Shown piece by piece: positions 14,081 to 21,722 of a stretch of DNA of 28,915 nucleotides. The notes below the pieces were generated by a model, which was not told the DNA's origin, did not search any database, and saw only the letters and a program-made list of their open reading frames with translations. The DNA comes from an uncultured Elioraea sp. (GTDB lineage Bacteria > Pseudomonadota > Alphaproteobacteria > Acetobacterales > Acetobacteraceae): contig CALKJX010000178.1 in the NCBI GenBank assembly GCA_937995555.1, positions 1 through 28,915 of the forward strand, read 5' to 3'. How positions within the stretch are numbered: the first letter of the stretch is position 1; each line of letters starts with the position of its first letter. The position numbers and the translations under genes are program-made.

Positions 14081-16731
14081 GCCACGCGCTCCAGCGCCAG
14101 CCTGTGTCCGCCGAGCCGCGAAAAGAGGCCCGTGCGGCAGGTCAACACCACGATCTGCATCCGCTCCGAAGCTGCGCTGAGGATGTCGAACATGCGCTCG
14201 ATGCGCTCATCGTCGGAGAACACGAGTGCGTCGTCCAGGATCACCGGCGCGGGCCGCCCCTGCTCGCGCAGCAGATCAGCGAAGGCGAGGCGCACCAGCA
14301 CGGCGATCTGCTCCTGCGTGCCGGCGGAGAGGATCTCGAACGGCTCGTCGCGGCCGTCGCGCGTCAGTCCCGTGACGGCGAAGGTCTCATCGAGCAGCGC
14401 GCGCGCGCCCGGCAGCAGCGCGTCCAGCCACGGCTGGAGCCGCTGCGAGACCGGCGCGAGATAGCGCTCCGTGGCCTCGCGCTCCGCCGTCTCGATCGCC
14501 GCGCGCAGCAGCACCAGTGCGGCGCGACGGGTTTCGAGCTGTTCGGCCTCGCGGTGGGCGAGTGCCGCTGCCGCCTCCTCGCGCGCGATCGCCTCGTCGA
14601 GCGCGTCGCCTTCGAGGGCGCGGAGTTCGGCCTCGGCCGCCACCAGTGCCTCGCGATCGCGCGCGGCCTGGTCGCGCGCGGCCTTGAGGGAACCGCGCAA
14701 CCGTTCGACGCGCGCGCGGGCCAGCGTGACCTCGGTCTTCTCCGCCTGGGGAACGGCCTCCGCGTCGCGACGGCGTGCGGCTGCGGTCTCCAGCCGCTCG
14801 GCAAGGCGTGCAGCGAGCGCCGCATCCGGCTCGCGCTCGCGCGCGGCGGCGAGCGTGGCGGCCGCGGCTTCGGCTTCGCGCGCCGCAGCGTCGCGCGCCG
14901 TCTCGGCCGCAATGGCGACGTCGCGCGCGTCGCGCTCGGCGGCCTCCGCGGGCGCGGCGGCAGCAGCAGCCGCAGCCTCGGTGGCGCGCGCCGTCTCGGC
15001 TGCCCGTTCCGCATCGGCGAGGGCCTGCGCCGCTGCATCCGCCTCGGGGACTGTCTCAAGCTCAAGCGCGGCGAGCCGTTCGGCGAGTGCCGCGGCGAGC
15101 GTAGCCGCGCGCTGTCCAAGGGCCGTCACCGCCTCCGCGGTTGGCTTCCCCGCGAGCGCGTTCACGCGGGAGGCGGCATCGCGCGCGGCCGTATCGAATG
15201 CCTCGCGGCGCGCGGCGGCGGCGCGCGCGGCAGCGAGGTCGGGCACGCCCGCCTGGGCGAGCGCCGCGGCAAGCTCGGCTTCCGACACAGCGACAGGATC
15301 GGTGCCGCCGTGATCGGCCGGGTTGAGGCGGATCACGGCGTGGCCGGGCACCTCGATCGTCAGCGGGCGCAGCAGCGCGCGCGCGGTCTCGCCGGGCGTG
15401 AGCGCAGCGCCGTCGAGGCGCACGGTTCCGCCCTCGGTGACGGTGACGCTGAGCCGTGGTGCGGCGGACTCGGCCGCGGCCCGTGCCGCCGCGAGACGTT
15501 CGGATATCGCTTCGAGCCGTTTCATCAGCGCCGGCGTCAGCGCGATCGCATCGCGCCTGGCGGCGGCATCCGTCATCGCGCGCAGCGCCTCGTCCGCGTC
15601 GGTGGCGCGCTGTCCGGCCTCCGTCGCCATCGCGGCCTGCGCGGGCAGCGCCGCGACGGCGCGGGCGCGGTCGAGCGCGGCGGCGGCTGCGTCGCGCGCC
15701 TGCCGGGCGGCGAACAGCGCGGCGCGGGCGGCAACGGCCGCGCGGATGGCCGCGTCGCGGCGTGCCGTGGCTTCGCGGGCTGCGCTCTCGGCCTTCGCCG
15801 CCGCGTCGGCGCGCGCAGCGGCATCCTCGGCGAGACGCCGACGCCGTTGCACGGCCGCATCAGCCTCGACGGCAAGTCGCTCGGCATCCTCGGCGGCGCG
15901 GTCGGCCGTGTCGCGCGCCTCGGCGGCCTGTTCGAGCCGGCGCAGGGTGGCCTCCGCCGAGGCGAGATCCTCCTCCAGCTGCGCTTCGCTGCGCGCGGCG
16001 GTACGGCGGGCGATCGCGTCACGCAGCGTCGCGACGGTGCCGAGCAGCGCCTCCACCCCCGCGCGGCGCGTGCGCAGGGCGGCGAGCGCCGCATCCGCCG
16101 CGCTTGCGGCATCGAGGACGCGCTTCAGCGCGCCTCCCGGCCGCCCGGTCGGCGTCTGCAAACCCTTCAGCATCTCGTCGATGCGCGCGCGGATGCGTCG
16201 CGCGCCGGCGCCGCCGGTCACCACACCGACCTGGGCGGCGAGCGCGTCGTTCAGCGTCGCGCGCCCGGGATCGTCGAGCGCGGGCTGGGCGAACGACGCG
16301 CCCTGCGTGACCCAGAGCGCGCCCCACACACCGCGCGGCACCTCACGCTTGCCCGGCAGCGCGGCGACGCCGAACAGCCGGCGCAGCTCCTCCTCCGCCG
16401 CATCGCCGGCGAGCCGGCGGCCGTCACTGTCGGTGAACTCCGCGCGGCCCGAGGGCCCGGCGAAGCGCTTGGTGATCCTGCGCGTCCCGGCGCCATCGGC
16501 GAGGATCAGGCTCACCTCGGGATGTCCCGCGTCGGCGCGCCTCAGCGCCCGCACCTCGTCGGCCTGGCTTCGATGCGGATGGAAGATCGCCGCCTGCAAC
16601 GCCGCGAGCAGCGACGACTTGCCGGCCTCGTTCGCGGCCGCGAGCACGTTCAGCCCTGGCGCGAACGGGCCGACCCGCCAGCGCCCGGCGAAGCGGCGCA
16701 GATCGGCGATCTCGATCGCCTCGATGCGCAT
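14077..16731 (-). CDS. SMC/SbcC-like AAA ATPase (YhaN type)
   Basis: An 884-aa ATPase. The N-terminal P-loop is ANEAGKSSLLAALQAAIF (K38). A very long, Ala/Arg/Glu-rich coiled coil fills about residues 190-770 with a break near 400-470. The C-terminal lobe has the ABC-type signature LSAGTQEQIAVLVRLAFADLL (801 onwards) and Walker B VILDDALVFSDDER (about 830). This layout is the Rad50/SbcC-type split ABC ATPase of the YhaN subgroup. Together with the adjoining phosphoesterase it should form an MR-like nuclease complex for processing DNA ends. Its start overlaps the phosphoesterase stop (TGATG at 16729-16733). Long frames on the opposite strand are artefacts of its extreme GC content. Confidence 0.9.
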   Translation of the reverse strand: MRIEAIEIADLRRFAGRWRVGPFAPGLNVLAAANEAGKSSLLAALQAAIFHPHRSQADEVRALRRADAGHPEVSLILADGAGTRRITKRFAGPSGRAEFTDSDGRRLAGDAAEEELRRLFGVAALPGKREVPRGVWGALWVTQGASFAQPALDDPGRATLNDALAAQVGVVTGGAGARRIRARIDEMLKGLQTPTGRPGGALKRVLDAASAADAALAALRTRRAGVEALLGTVATLRDAIARRTAARSEAQLEEDLASAEATLRRLEQAAEARDTADRAAEDAERLAVEADAAVQRRRRLAEDAAARADAAAKAESAAREATARRDAAIRAAVAARAALFAARQARDAAAAALDRARAVAALPAQAAMATEAGQRATDADEALRAMTDAAARRDAIALTPALMKRLEAISERLAAARAAAESAAPRLSVTVTEGGTVRLDGAALTPGETARALLRPLTIEVPGHAVIRLNPADHGGTDPVAVSEAELAAALAQAGVPDLAAARAAAARREAFDTAARDAASRVNALAGKPTAEAVTALGQRAATLAAALAERLAALELETVPEADAAAQALADAERAAETARATEAAAAAAAAPAEAAERDARDVAIAAETARDAAAREAEAAAATLAAAREREPDAALAARLAERLETAAARRRDAEAVPQAEKTEVTLARARVERLRGSLKAARDQAARDREALVAAEAELRALEGDALDEAIAREEAAAALAHREAEQLETRRAALVLLRAAIETAEREATERYLAPVSQRLQPWLDALLPGARALLDETFAVTGLTRDGRDEPFEILSAGTQEQIAVLVRLAFADLLREQGRPAPVILDDALVFSDDERIERMFDILSAASERMQIVVLTCRTGLFSRLGGHRLALERVA

Positions 16732-17891
16732 CAGCGGGCGAGCTCGCGCATCAGCCAGAGCTCGACGAGCGCGCGCCGCGCCGTCTCGGCCTGCGGTGAG
16801 GCAGGATCGCGTGCGATCGCGGCGAGCCGGTCGGCGGCGATGCGCACCGCGCCTTCGAGGTCGATCGCGGCGAGTTCCGCGTCCTCGGGTCGCACCTCCA
16901 GCCCTGCGAGGTCGAGATCGAGCCAGCGCAGCCGAGCCGCCAGCCCCTCCTCGATCCGGTCGCGGAAGCGCTCGCGGCCCGCCAGCGTCAGCGCGCCGCG
17001 CGGGACGAGCCGCAGTACGATGTCGCCTGCCTCCGGCATCGCCAGGAAACGATCCGCGAGCGCGTCGATCTCCGCAGCCTCCGCCAGCATCGGCTCGGCG
17101 AGATGCCAGACGAAGCGGCCCGTCCGCACGCGCTCGACGCGCGCCGCGCCAGGACCGTCGATCGCGACCGCGAGCGCGACACCGCCGCCGCAGCGCGTTC
17201 CGTCAGCCTCCGGGTCGATGCGGAACCGGTCCGGCTCGGGCGTACCGCTGTACCATGTGGCCGGGCCGACGCGGATCATGCGGTGCCAGTCGCCGAGCGC
17301 CAGATAGGCGAGCCCCGCGTGCGCAGCGCGGTCGGGCGCGATCGGGTTCACCTCCGTCCCCTCCTCGGCGCCGAACCCGGCGACCGCCCCGTGTGCGAGG
17401 CCGATGCGCAGCGCGCCCTCGGGCGTCCCCGCCGCGTCCATCCACCCAGTCGGGTCGCCCGGCACGCGGCGATGGCCGAGCGGCGCCGGCAGCAACACGG
17501 CAGGCGGCTCTCCCGGCGCGGCGTCGAGCGGCACCGGCTCGGCGATGAGATGCGCCCGTACATTCGCCGGCCAGCCCTTGCGGCCGAGCCGTTCCCACAG
17601 CCCGCCCGGTCGATGCGGATCGTGATTGCCCGGCAGCAGGTGCCAGACGAGGTCGGCGGCGGCGGCCATGCGCGCAAGCGCCCGGTCCAGCGTGTGATCC
17701 GAGAGCTGCGTACCGTCGAAGACGTCGCCGGCGATCAGCAGGCGCGGCGCGCCGGCCGCGCGCGCCGCCTGGGACAGCCGATCGAGCACGTCGAACCGCT
17801 CCGCCGCCAGCACCGCCGCCGTCTCGGCGGGGGCGAAGGCGAAGGACCGGCCGATCTGGAGGTCGGAGCTGTGGAGGAATCGCACGGGCAT
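16731..17891 (-). CDS. DNA repair metallophosphoesterase (YhaO/SbcD-like nuclease)
   Basis: A 386-aa calcineurin-like phosphoesterase. Metal-site motifs in order: FLHSSDLQIG (D10; the usual DxH histidine reads Q12), LIAGDVFDG (D56), LLPGNHDPH (N89, H90), LAHGAVAGFG and LALGDWHRM. The Mre11/SbcD family cuts DNA ends and hairpins using two metal ions. The glutamine in motif I deserves checking, as it may alter one metal site or be normal for this subgroup. The C-terminal third is a capping/ATPase-contact region. It is the first of a four-gene leftward run, and its TGATG overlap with the SMC-like gene fits subunits of one complex. I chose the ATG at 17891, directly before the conserved first strand, over a start at 17930. 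Confidence 0.9.
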   Translation of the reverse strand: MPVRFLHSSDLQIGRSFAFAPAETAAVLAAERFDVLDRLSQAARAAGAPRLLIAGDVFDGTQLSDHTLDRALARMAAAADLVWHLLPGNHDPHRPGGLWERLGRKGWPANVRAHLIAEPVPLDAAPGEPPAVLLPAPLGHRRVPGDPTGWMDAAGTPEGALRIGLAHGAVAGFGAEEGTEVNPIAPDRAAHAGLAYLALGDWHRMIRVGPATWYSGTPEPDRFRIDPEADGTRCGGGVALAVAIDGPGAARVERVRTGRFVWHLAEPMLAEAAEIDALADRFLAMPEAGDIVLRLVPRGALTLAGRERFRDRIEEGLAARLRWLDLDLAGLEVRPEDAELAAIDLEGAVRIAADRLAAIARDPASPQAETARRALVELWLMRELAR

Positions 17892-17944
17892 GGGCGGCGC
17901 GAGCCTGCCCGAACCCGGACGCGTCGGCAAAGACGACGGGATCG

Positions 17945-17970
17945 GACATACGTCCGGTTCTGACGCGTCA
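17945..17970. promoter_or_regulatory. Two palindromes in the divergent promoter region
   Basis: In the 129-bp gap between the leftward nuclease gene and the rightward AAA ATPase gene there are two adjacent symmetric sequences: CGGAC-ATAC-GTCCG at about 17943-17956 and the perfect 10-mer TGACGCGTCA at 17961-17970. Such symmetry in a divergent intergenic region suggests a dimeric regulator site. The sequence does not match the alphaproteobacterial LexA box. The nearby WYL regulator is a candidate binder, by inference only. Confidence 0.35.
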
Positions 17971-18020
17971 ACTCCCTACGGTCCCCGAGGCGAGAACGGA
18001 ACGGGTACGGGAATCACCGC

Positions 18021-20090
18021 ATGGACGCCGGCGAACAGACCATCGCCCTGGAGTACGCCAAGAACGCGCTGGCCCAGGTGCCCCGCCGCTCGCGCCGCGC
18101 GACCGCGGTCGCCGCCTGGCTCACCCGCTACCAGGACGCGCTCGGCCTCGCCCCGCGCGCCGCGCGCGAGCCCGATCCGCGCCAGGACGAGCTGTTCGCC
18201 GAAGGCGCGCTCGACGCCGCCGCCTGGAAGCTGATCCAGCGCCGCATCGAGGCGCGCACCGCCAAGGCCCGCCGCGCGGTCAGCGCCATCACGCTCCGGC
18301 TGAACGCCGTCACGCGCGCGGTCGGGCTGGACGAGGCGGAGGCGGCCATCCTCGGCCTGGCCGTGCGCTACCGCCTGCATCGGCCGGTGGAGCGGCTCTG
18401 GGACATGGTGTCGGACGCCATGGGAGGCGCGATGCGGCTCTCGGCCGACGCACCGATGATCGCGCTGCTCACCGGCCTGCCGCAGGCGACCGTCGAGCGG
18501 CGGCTCGCGCCGACCGGCACGCTGCGCGCGGCCGGCCTGCTCACCGTGGACGGCGACGGCGAGCTGATCGTGCTGGAGCGGCTGAAGCGCCAGCTTTCGG
18601 ACGCGCTCGGCATCCCGCCCTCGGCCCCGCAGGTCGCCGGCGAGGCGCTGCTCGGCCGGCCGCTCGCCGCCAGCCTGGCGATGGAGGACTTCGCCCATCT
18701 CGGCGAGGCGGCATGCCACTCGGTCGAGGTGCTGGCTGGTGCACTCCGTGCCCGTCGGCCCGGGACGCATGTGCTGCTCTACGGCCCTCCCGGCACCGGC
18801 AAGACCGAGTTCTGCAAGACCCTCGCCGCCGCGGTGGGTGTGCCGCTCTACGCGGTGGGCGAGGTCGCGGAGGACGGGCACGAGCCCGGGCGGAGCGAGC
18901 GACTCGCGGAACTTCGCCTCGCCCAGCGCCTCCTCGCCGGCGGCTCGCCGGCACTGCTGCTGTTCGACGAGGCCGAGGACCTGTTCGACCATGGGCTCGC
19001 GGGGCTGCTGAACGGCCAGGGTGGCGGTCGCGCCTCGCTCCTGCGCACCCTCGAAACAACGCCGGTGCCGGTGCTGTGGACCACCAATGCGCTCGGGCCG
19101 CTCGGCCCGGCGGTGATCCGGCGCATGACCTTCGCGATCGAGCTGCGCGTGCCCGACCTGCCGGTGCGCGAGCGGCTCTGGGTGCGCGAGCTCGCCCGCC
19201 ACGGCGTGGTGATGCCGCCGCCGGAGGTCGCGCGGCTCGCCCGCGACGTGGCCGCTCCGCCGGCAGTTGCGGCGGCCGCGGTCTCGGCCGCGGCGCTGAC
19301 CGGCGGCGGGCCGGAGGCGGTGCGGCGCGGCGTGCTGGCGGTCGCCAAGGCGATGGGCGGCGGGCGCCTGCCGTTGCAGACGGCGGCGCCGGCACGCGCC
19401 TTCGATGCGAGCCTCGCCAATGCCGACACCGATCTTGCCGGGCTCGCGGACCGGCTCGCCGCGCCGGACGCGCCGCGGGCGGTGTCGCTGCTGCTGTCGG
19501 GTCCGCCCGGCACCGGCAAGAGCGCCTTCGCGCGCGACCTGGCCGAGCGCCTCGGCCTCGACCCGCTGGTGAAGCGCGCCTCGGATCTGCTGTCGCGATG
19601 GGTCGGCGGCAGCGAGCAGGCGATCGCTGCGGCGTTCCAGGAGGCGGCCGAGGAGAACCGCTTCCTGATCATCGACGAGGCCGACGGCTTGCTCGCCGAT
19701 CGGCGCGGGGCGGCGCAGTCCTGGGAGGTGACCCAGGTGAACGAGCTGCTCACCCGGATGGAGCACCACCCCCTGCCCTTCGCGTGCACGACCAACCTGC
19801 CCGAACGGCTCGACCCCGCGTGTCTGCGGCGCTTCCTGGTCAAGGTGCGCTTCGACGCGCTGCGCCCGGAGCAGGCGCGGGCGGCGTTCGAGCGGTTCTT
19901 CGGTGCCACCCCTCCGCCCGGTCTTGCCCACCTGCCACCGCTGGTTCCAGCCGATTTCGCGCTGGTTGCACGCAAGGCGCAGCTGCTCGGCCGGAACGAG
20001 GACCCGGCGGCGCTGCTGCAACTCTTGGCTGAGGAGGCCGCCGCGCGCCCGGGCGCGACCGTTCCGGTGGGCTTCCGGCCGAGAGACTAA
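18021..20090 (+). CDS. Double-AAA+ ATPase
   Basis: A 689-aa protein with an N-terminal helical/winged-helix-like region (1 to about 220) and two AAA+ modules. Module 1 has Walker A GPPGTGKTE (255-262) and Walker B LLLFDEAEDLFD (about 311-320). Module 2 has Walker A GPPGTGKSAF (494-501), SRWVGGSEQ as pore and sensor region, Walker B FLIIDEADGLLAD (about 548) and CTTNLPERLDPACLRRF (sensor 1 and arginine finger). Tandem AAA proteins of this sort remodel or unfold proteins. This one has no protease or nuclease domain, so its client is unknown. The WYL regulator gene begins 76 bp downstream on the same strand. The pair, next to remnants of a sacsin-type ATPase gene, looks like a regulated accessory system, possibly defence (inference). 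Confidence 0.9.
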   Translation: MDAGEQTIALEYAKNALAQVPRRSRRATAVAAWLTRYQDALGLAPRAAREPDPRQDELFAEGALDAAAWKLIQRRIEARTAKARRAVSAITLRLNAVTRAVGLDEAEAAILGLAVRYRLHRPVERLWDMVSDAMGGAMRLSADAPMIALLTGLPQATVERRLAPTGTLRAAGLLTVDGDGELIVLERLKRQLSDALGIPPSAPQVAGEALLGRPLAASLAMEDFAHLGEAACHSVEVLAGALRARRPGTHVLLYGPPGTGKTEFCKTLAAAVGVPLYAVGEVAEDGHEPGRSERLAELRLAQRLLAGGSPALLLFDEAEDLFDHGLAGLLNGQGGGRASLLRTLETTPVPVLWTTNALGPLGPAVIRRMTFAIELRVPDLPVRERLWVRELARHGVVMPPPEVARLARDVAAPPAVAAAAVSAAALTGGGPEAVRRGVLAVAKAMGGGRLPLQTAAPARAFDASLANADTDLAGLADRLAAPDAPRAVSLLLSGPPGTGKSAFARDLAERLGLDPLVKRASDLLSRWVGGSEQAIAAAFQEAAEENRFLIIDEADGLLADRRGAAQSWEVTQVNELLTRMEHHPLPFACTTNLPERLDPACLRRFLVKVRFDALRPEQARAAFERFFGATPPPGLAHLPPLVPADFALVARKAQLLGRNEDPAALLQLLAEEAAARPGATVPVGFRPRD

Positions 20091-20166
20091 TGCGTTTTTG
20101 ACGATCCTTTCACGCGCGCGTCTCGGGTTTGTTCATCACCATGAACGGGAAAGCTCGGGTTGGGGG

Positions 20167-21189
20167 ATGCATTATCAGAAGCTCGAACAGATCCTGCGCC
20201 TTGCTCTCGCCTTCCAGGGCACGCGCGAGGGACTTTCGCTCGCCGACGTCCAGCGCGAATTCGGGGTGGCCCGCCGCACCGCAGAACGCATGCGCGACGC
20301 GGTGGCGCGCGTCTTCCCGCAGTTCGAACGCTGCGATGACGGCGAACGGGTGCGGCGCTGGCGCCTGCCCGCCGGCACGCTTGGTGGGCTGGTGGCGGTC
20401 TCGGCCGAGGAACTCGCCGAGCTCGACGCGGCCGCGGCCGCGCTGATGCGCCGGGGACTGCGCGAGCGTGCCGACCTCGTGATCTCGGCGACGCAGAAGC
20501 TGCGCGCGACCGCCCGGCCGGATCACCTGCGCCGGATCGAACCCGATCTCGAAGTGCTGACCGAGGCCGAGGGCACGGCCCTGCGCCCTGGCCCGCGCCC
20601 GATCCTGCCGCCGGGTCTGCTGACCAAGCTGCGCCGCGCCATCATCTCGTGCCTGCCGGTCACCATGGAGTACCGCTCCCGACGGTCCGGCGAACCCTAT
20701 GTCGTCGAGGTGCACCCCTACGGCGTGCTGTACGGCAGCCGCCCGCTGCTGGTCGCCGCCGCCGAGCCCTGGGACGACCCCAAGCTCTACCGGCTGGACC
20801 GGATCGGCACGCTCGACCTCGGCAACACGCCCTTCGTCCGCCGCGCCGACTTCCGGCTGGAGGAGTTCGCCGCGCGCGCCTTCGGCACCTGGCAGGAGGA
20901 GCCGTTCGACGTGGCGCTGCGCTTCGACGCCGCAACCGCGGATGAGGCGGCGCAGTGGCGCTTCCATCCTTCCCAGACCGCGCAGCGGGACGAGCAGGGC
21001 CGCCTCGTGGTGCGGTTCCGCGCCGGCGGGGCGCAGGAGATGTCCTGGCACGTGTTCACCTGGGGCACCTCGGTGGAGATCCTTGATCCGCCGTCGCTGC
21101 GCCAGCGCATGGTGGCGCTGCTGCGCGCCGCACTCGAGCATCACGAGCGGGCCGACGCTGACCTGCCCTGCGTCGGTGGTTCGGGTTGA
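20167..21189 (+). CDS. WYL-domain transcriptional regulator
   Basis: A 340-aa protein. The N-terminal winged helix-turn-helix is in LEQILRLALAFQGTREGLS and LADVQREFGVARRTAERMRDAV (about 5-46). A middle helical linker leads to the WYL domain (about 155-250) with VTMEYRSRRSGEP, VHPYGVLYGSRPLLVAAAE and KLYRLDRIGTLD. A C-terminal WCX-type extension (PFDVALRFDAATADEAAQWRFHPSQTA) completes the typical architecture. WYL regulators bind ligands such as single-stranded nucleic acids or nucleotides and often control defence islands. The ATG at 20167 directly opens the conserved HTH and is preceded by a G-run rather than a spaced Shine-Dalgarno site. It follows the double-AAA gene on the same strand and likely controls that locus. 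Confidence 0.92.
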   Translation: MHYQKLEQILRLALAFQGTREGLSLADVQREFGVARRTAERMRDAVARVFPQFERCDDGERVRRWRLPAGTLGGLVAVSAEELAELDAAAAALMRRGLRERADLVISATQKLRATARPDHLRRIEPDLEVLTEAEGTALRPGPRPILPPGLLTKLRRAIISCLPVTMEYRSRRSGEPYVVEVHPYGVLYGSRPLLVAAAEPWDDPKLYRLDRIGTLDLGNTPFVRRADFRLEEFAARAFGTWQEEPFDVALRFDAATADEAAQWRFHPSQTAQRDEQGRLVVRFRAGGAQEMSWHVFTWGTSVEILDPPSLRQRMVALLRAALEHHERADADLPCVGGSG

Positions 21190-21219
21190 GTGTTGGTGCA
21201 TTGCAGCCGCTTCCGCCGC

Positions 21220-21273
21220 GCCCTGCCGACGCAGCAGGATCGCCAGCCGCCGGTAGCCGAACCGGCGCCGCCG
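21220..21273 (-). mobile_element. Fragment of IS3-family transposase (OrfB)
   Basis: The leftward frame reads RRRRFGYRRLAILLRRQG. This matches the well-known segment of IS3-family OrfB transposases (consensus like RYGYRRLHVLLRREG) that precedes the rve integrase core. Only about 18 residues are recognisable. The rest of the transposase and the terminal inverted repeats are missing, so it is a dead remnant. It lies in the same open frame as the sacsin-like fragment, at the point where that gene would have continued. Confidence 0.5.
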
Positions 21274-21365
21274 ACCGCCCCGCCTCATGCTCCCGACATG
21301 CCATACCCCTCCCGCGGATACCGTCCGCTTGCGGGGTGTCTCAATCAACTGTGGGGCGGGGGACC

Positions 21366-21567
21366 TCGTCAGATGAAATCTGACCGATCGGGGTCCTTGC
21401 CACCCTGTTCGACGAGCGAGCGCGTCCTTCGCATTCTGCAGGAGCTCGAAAATGAAGTGCGTGCGGTCGTCGTAACGATCCGCGAGAAGCATCGGACCGA
21501 TGCGACCTATGTCCGTGCCATATCGTCGTTCGTTGTCGCGCCGGATCGCGTCGTAATTGCACGTCAC
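21366..21567 (-). pseudogene. Truncated sacsin-type (HATPase) gene, N-terminal ~67 codons
   Basis: A GTG at 21565-21567 preceded by a perfect AAGGAGG (21578-21584, spacing 10) opens a frame reading YDAIRRDNERRYGTDIGRIG, then MLLADRYDDRTHFIFELLQN and AKDALARRTGW. This is the start of the sacsin N-terminal ATPase-like (GHKL) family found in large defence-associated proteins. The segment ELLQNAKDA contains the glutamate and asparagine of the ATP-binding helix. Similarity ends after SVRFHLT at about 21366; the frame stays open but becomes unrelated sequence and then the IS3 scrap. Full-length relatives exceed 1000 residues, so this is a remnant. The intact ribosome binding site suggests the break is fairly recent. 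It points towards the AAA/WYL pair, converging with it. Confidence 0.7.
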
Positions 21568-21722
21568 CAGGAACCAGCCTCCTTGAAGTTCGTGTCCTCC
21601 AGCTCAGAGCGACCAGTGTAAGGCCACCTCCGGTTCGCAACGGCAACGTACTCCGCGGTCAACAGGTCATAAAAGTCCGCTCTCGTGTGCACGTTCAAAA
21701 TCCATTCGCCTCCGTGGCCCAT
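21564..21722 (-). pseudogene. 52-codon frame overlapping the sacsin-like start; probable C-terminal gene remnant
   Basis: The leftward frame from ATG 21722 to TGA 21564-21566 encodes 52 residues including VHTRADFYDLLTAEYVAVA and RRWPYTGRSELEDTNFKEAG, a composition typical of real protein. Its stop overlaps the GTG start of the sacsin-like fragment (GTGA), the signature of an operon. The first nine codons overlap the 3' end of the VIT/VWA gene, so the true N-terminal part was probably lost when that gene arrived. I do not recognise the family. It could alternatively be a complete small gene. Confidence 0.4.

Larger units (their letters stand above)
21190..21722. other. Scarred region with three gene remnants
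   Basis: Between the WYL gene and the VIT/VWA gene lies about 0.5 kb without a complete recognised gene and with less G/C bias than its surroundings. It holds, from left to right, a scrap of an IS3-family transposase (about 21220-21273), the first ~67 codons of a sacsin-type ATPase gene (21366-21567), and a 52-codon frame whose stop overlaps that gene's start (21564-21722). All three read leftwards. This is what one expects when an operon has been broken by insertion and deletion. Confidence 0.6.

Noticed and set aside
14104..17307. A 1067-codon rightward open frame opposite the SMC-like gene, and further long rightward frames at 15323-17548
   Set aside because: The composition is Arg/Gly/Ala-rich without domains, and the opposite strand encodes clear YhaN/YhaO-like proteins. 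These are products of extreme GC content.
17943..18020. LexA operator (GTTC-N7-GTTC) in the repair-gene promoter region
   Set aside because: GTTC and GAAC pieces occur, but not with the required spacing; the symmetric sites present are different.
17976..20021. A 681-codon leftward open frame opposite the double-AAA gene
   Set aside because: It has no recognisable domain and is fully explained by the two-module AAA ATPase on the + strand.
20110..21567. The whole leftward open frame as a single 485-aa protein
   Set aside because: Only the first ~67 codons resemble a protein family. The rest passes through an IS3 scrap and then runs antisense to the WYL gene.
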